Origin: Adiantum capillus-veneris
Lineage: Eukaryota > Streptophyta > Polypodiopsida > Polypodiales > Pteridaceae
NCBI GenBank assembly: GCA_014529385.2
Contig: CM043971.1
Location: forward strand, 95,457,840 to 95,521,839
Reading direction: 5' to 3'
Length of the DNA: 64,000 nt
Part shown: positions 61,121 through 64,000 of the stretch, in pieces
How positions within the stretch are numbered: position 1 is the first letter of the stretch
How the letters are laid out: each line of letters begins with the position of its first letter
Program-made: the position numbers and the translations under genes
Notes under the pieces: model-generated
Databases searched by the model: none
Told to the model about the DNA's origin: nothing
The model's input: the letters and a program-made list of their open reading frames with translations, nothing else

Positions 61121-64000
61121 CTAAATGAAGAACATGGTTTTGTAGTTGGGGGCAATATGGGTGGTGTAATGTATGAAGCGTGACCCACCGGATTTCTCCC
61201 AAGCTGTAATACATTGGCGTTGTAGAAAAGCTTCATTCACTTGAGAGTCAATTGAAGCATCATGTAGCAAGTGTAATGCATCCCCTCTCCCAAACCACTT
61301 CTTTATGTCTTGCATCCATCCCGTGCTGAAGATCTTGCTTTTATGTGTCTTTTGAACTTTTTTGCTTGCTTCCCATGCAATTGTAGGAAGTCGATGTGAG
61401 GGGTTTTGATGCATCTTTATCATGTACTCCACAACCCTTTCCATGCCCATAACCTCAATTGGAAGAGATCCCGACTCAAGAAGTAGGAGCATATATGGTG
61501 TTTGTGTCTTAACTTGGAGAAAGTTTGTAAGAAAACGCTTTTGGACATTCTCAAACTCTTTCCAAGTAGACTTTGAGATGCTCCTGCCCCACACTTCAAC
61601 TCCATAAAGAAGAACCGGTGTCACCAATGCATCAAAAAGATACTTCTTGAGAACCCAACACTTGATGTTTCCCGCATTACACATGTTCTCAAATGCATAA
61701 TATGCTCTCCTTTCCGCTTCCAAACGACGCATAGCACATTCATGCCACTTGTGATTGGATGGAACCTGAAGGCCAAGGTACTTAAAGCTCTCAACAACTT
61801 CAAGTGTCTCATTGTTATACACAATGCATGGCTTCTCCTTATGGTTGGTTTTCACAAGCATAACCTTTGTTTTGGATTCATTTACAATTAGCCCACTATG
61901 CAAGCAAAAGTTCTCAAGGACAACCATAAGCTTTTGTGCATCTTCTAAAGTGTGTGCTAGAAGCACTACATCATCCGCATACAACAAAAGCATGATTACC
62001 GCATTGCAAATAGTGACCTCTTCAATGCATTCTTCTTGCATAAAGTCAAGTACCATTTGTTCCAATTGATCGATGCATAGACCAAAGAGAGTTGGTGACA
62101 ATGGACATCCTTGTTTAACCCCAATAGTGCTTACAAAAATTTCTGAAATTTCTCTTCCCATGCGCAATTGACAAATCACCTTCTCATAGATTCGAGAAAC
62201 CGCAAGCATAAACTCACTTGGCACTTGGAGTTCTTCCATCCTTCTCCACAAATTGTTACGTGGAATCATATCAAAGGCTTTCTTAAAGTCCACAAAACAA
62301 CAATACAATCGCTTGCCTTTCAACTGACTTTCCTCCATGAGAACACGAAGAGTGACAAGATGATCAATGGTGCTATGGCATCGATGAAAACCCGCTTGTC
62401 CCTTTGCACGCTTGTCATTCTCTTCAGCCCAATCACTCAATTTCATCTCCATTATGCACCCAAACAACTTTTCCATAAGAAACCCAATCATTATAGTCCG
62501 GTAGTTTCTTCCATTCTTTACATCCCCTCCTTTATGCAAAGGCTTAACCCAATTAGTACTCCAATCATAAGGCATACCATGTTGAAGTGCAAGGTTGAAC
62601 ATATCACACATCCACTCATGGGTAAAATCTCCCATCCATTTGATCATCTCCGGCTTGATACCTTGAAGATCTCCCGCTTTGCGAGTGGCCAACTTTTCAA
62701 GCCCACCACATACATCCTCAATAGTAAAAAAAGAGGGCATACATGGGAGTGAACCATAAAATGGTATTTTCTCAGCATTTTCTTGCTCATATAATTGCCT
62801 ACAATGTGTGTACATATCCACTAGACTCAAGTTACCAAAATTCTCAACCCGCTTGTCCCTCAAGTTTCTCCAAAATCTTCCACATGCATGTGCCTTTTCT
62901 TGGACTTGAAATTCTTGTTGCTTTACTTCCCATCTTCTTCTCTTCTTTTGAATCAATGCCTTGTATGTATGCAAATGACTTTGATAGTTGTCTTTGTCCA
63001 TAGTTGCATCAAGCTGTATCAAGGACTTTCGAGCATCTTGACATTCTTTATCGAACCACCTTTTGCGTGATCTATCTTTGTTGATACCATGGAGATGCTT
63101 TATGGCAAAGCATTCTTCCGCACAAGAACAAATAGCTTTCTTGAAAGCTTCCCATTTAGTTTCCAATGGTGCATCACATTGAAGCTTTGTCATCCATAAT
63201 TTTTGCTCAACCATTTCAATGTACATTGGTGCCCGTTTGAAATCCATACATAGTGATAACTTCTCTTTCCTTTGGCTGAGATTATCATGCTTAGTTGCTT
63301 CTCCACATGAAAGGTCAATACATAAGGTGTGATGGTCGGATTCCGGGGTCCATTGACCAAACATAAAACTCTTTATGTGATACATGATGTCTTCAGAGAG
63401 TAGCATATAGTCATTCACACTATCCCCATTATGTCTCCTACATGTAAATCCATTGGTTCCACTCCACAAAGATACACCATTGGCAATGAGCATACCCGTG
63501 CTATTACACATGTGTAAAAGTAACTTTCCATAGTGATCCGGCTCTTTCTCATCCATTGAAGTACGATCATACAAGTGAACTTCCTCCAACTCCCTTGAAA
63601 TGTATGGCATATCAAATTGTTGAGTATCATGTTGCAATGTTTTTGTGCGAGCATTCATATCCCCAAATACAATAACATCACCTTCACCTTTGAAATAAGC
63701 AATGTCCTCTGCTAAATCAGAAAATGGTTGATCTCTATCCATGCAAGCATAAAAGGGAGAATCATGATGAGGAATGTAGCAACTGGCTACAAAAATGGGT
63801 ACTCTTTTTGGTGTCATAATTTTCAGCCATACATAACGTTTGTACTTGTCATCTTTCACAATTGATACAAAATCTTCCAATCCTTTCTTAACCATACATG
63901 CTACCCCTCCTTGTCCTCTTCGTTGCTTGAGATTCTTTGACCACATCAATGAATGTACATTGTAATCCTCCAAGACGTTAATCCTTTGTGTATCATGCTC
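61121..64000 (-). CDS. LINE (non-LTR retrotransposon) ORF2: endonuclease-reverse transcriptase, 5' end outside window
   Basis: Would nick genomic DNA and copy its own RNA at the nick. The frame is open from the window edge, so the start is not visible. Numbering from codon 63973: the AP-endonuclease-like domain has GDMNART (104-110), SVNDYML (185-191) and SDHHTL (212-217). The reverse transcriptase runs from about 470 with WVKPLHKGGDVKNGRNYR, GQAGFHRCHSTIDHLVTLR, CCFVDFKKAFDMIPR and GVKQGCPLSPTLFGLCIDQL. The catalytic YADD is at 665-668. The thumb-like end is VNESKTKVMLV, FKYLGLQVP and PVLLYGVEVWGR. No RNase H is seen. The frame ends at TAG 61121-61123, 66 codons before the expected zinc motif. 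The core is intact over 950 codons, which suggests fairly recent activity. The clade cannot be settled by eye. Confidence 0.9.
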   Translation of the reverse strand, partial: EHDTQRINVLEDYNVHSLMWSKNLKQRRGQGGVACMVKKGLEDFVSIVKDDKYKRYVWLKIMTPKRVPIFVASCYIPHHDSPFYACMDRDQPFSDLAEDIAYFKGEGDVIVFGDMNARTKTLQHDTQQFDMPYISRELEEVHLYDRTSMDEKEPDHYGKLLLHMCNSTGMLIANGVSLWSGTNGFTCRRHNGDSVNDYMLLSEDIMYHIKSFMFGQWTPESDHHTLCIDLSCGEATKHDNLSQRKEKLSLCMDFKRAPMYIEMVEQKLWMTKLQCDAPLETKWEAFKKAICSCAEECFAIKHLHGINKDRSRKRWFDKECQDARKSLIQLDATMDKDNYQSHLHTYKALIQKKRRRWEVKQQEFQVQEKAHACGRFWRNLRDKRVENFGNLSLVDMYTHCRQLYEQENAEKIPFYGSLPCMPSFFTIEDVCGGLEKLATRKAGDLQGIKPEMIKWMGDFTHEWMCDMFNLALQHGMPYDWSTNWVKPLHKGGDVKNGRNYRTIMIGFLMEKLFGCIMEMKLSDWAEENDKRAKGQAGFHRCHSTIDHLVTLRVLMEESQLKGKRLYCCFVDFKKAFDMIPRNNLWRRMEELQVPSEFMLAVSRIYEKVICQLRMGREISEIFVSTIGVKQGCPLSPTLFGLCIDQLEQMVLDFMQEECIEEVTICNAVIMLLLYADDVVLLAHTLEDAQKLMVVLENFCLHSGLIVNESKTKVMLVKTNHKEKPCIVYNNETLEVVESFKYLGLQVPSNHKWHECAMRRLEAERRAYYAFENMCNAGNIKCWVLKKYLFDALVTPVLLYGVEVWGRSISKSTWKEFENVQKRFLTNFLQVKTQTPYMLLLLESGSLPIEVMGMERVVEYMIKMHQNPSHRLPTIAWEASKKVQKTHKSKIFSTGWMQDIKKWFGRGDALHLLHDASIDSQVNEAFLQRQCITAWEKSGGSRFIHYTTHIAPNYKTMFFI

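Noticed and set aside
62168-62752. Plus-strand 194-codon frame
   Set aside because: Antisense shadow of the LINE reverse transcriptase.

Overview
This window is eukaryotic nuclear DNA from a land plant with a repeat-rich genome. The basis is the element types: Ty3/gypsy, Ty1/copia-like and LINE retroelements, a CACTA (En/Spm) DNA transposon, two tRNA-iMet-type primer-binding sites, one GGCGCCGTTGCCGGGG primer-binding site of the Athila/Tat kind, and introns inside the transposase gene. I cannot fix the species. Very frequent (GA)n and (CA)n tracts and large nested elements would suit a fern or another large-genome vascular plant, but that is inference. I found no intact host gene, no tRNA or rRNA gene and no CRISPR array. 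Nearly everything that can be explained is transposon.

Left part (1-15002, minus-strand elements). A copia-type element enters from the left edge (gag start, primer site, LTR, 1 to about 960). An old, gutted Ty3/gypsy element ('A') follows, with LTRs of about 2 kb (1775-3844; 7309-8770 plus 14521-15002). Its 5' LTR is split by a 5.7-kb LTR element ('B', 8771-14515, target duplication CAACC) with no recognisable protein.

Middle (13889-31974). The junction of B, the end of A and the left tip of a CACTA transposon is present three times in tandem (13889-17679, units of about 1.26 kb). The CACTA element ('C', 17613-31974, + strand, target duplication AAT) carries a broken TNP2-type transposase and a second En/Spm-type gene, with a long hairpin between them. 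A 5.6-kb LTR element ('D', 19546-25173, minus strand, target duplication TTGAC, 180-bp LTRs, only a gag remnant) sits inside C.

Right part. Element 'E' (33284-42566, minus strand, target duplication ATGCT) is young: its 568-bp LTRs differ at three positions. It has one very long gag-protease reading frame with one in-frame stop, four zinc knuckles and a C-terminal W-[VI]-P-K repeat region. It has no reverse transcriptase or integrase. Next come decayed relatives of B, A and D (45330-51585), then about 9 kb of largely unassigned, microsatellite-studded DNA containing diverged duplications. Last is a LINE (minus strand) whose endonuclease-reverse transcriptase frame runs off the right edge.

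Order of events read from nesting: A inserted first, B into A's LTR, and C 74 bp beyond A. D went into C. The B/A/C junction was triplicated after both B and C were in place. E is independent and recent. The LTR elements lacking pol (B, D, E) must have been moved by enzymes supplied from elsewhere.
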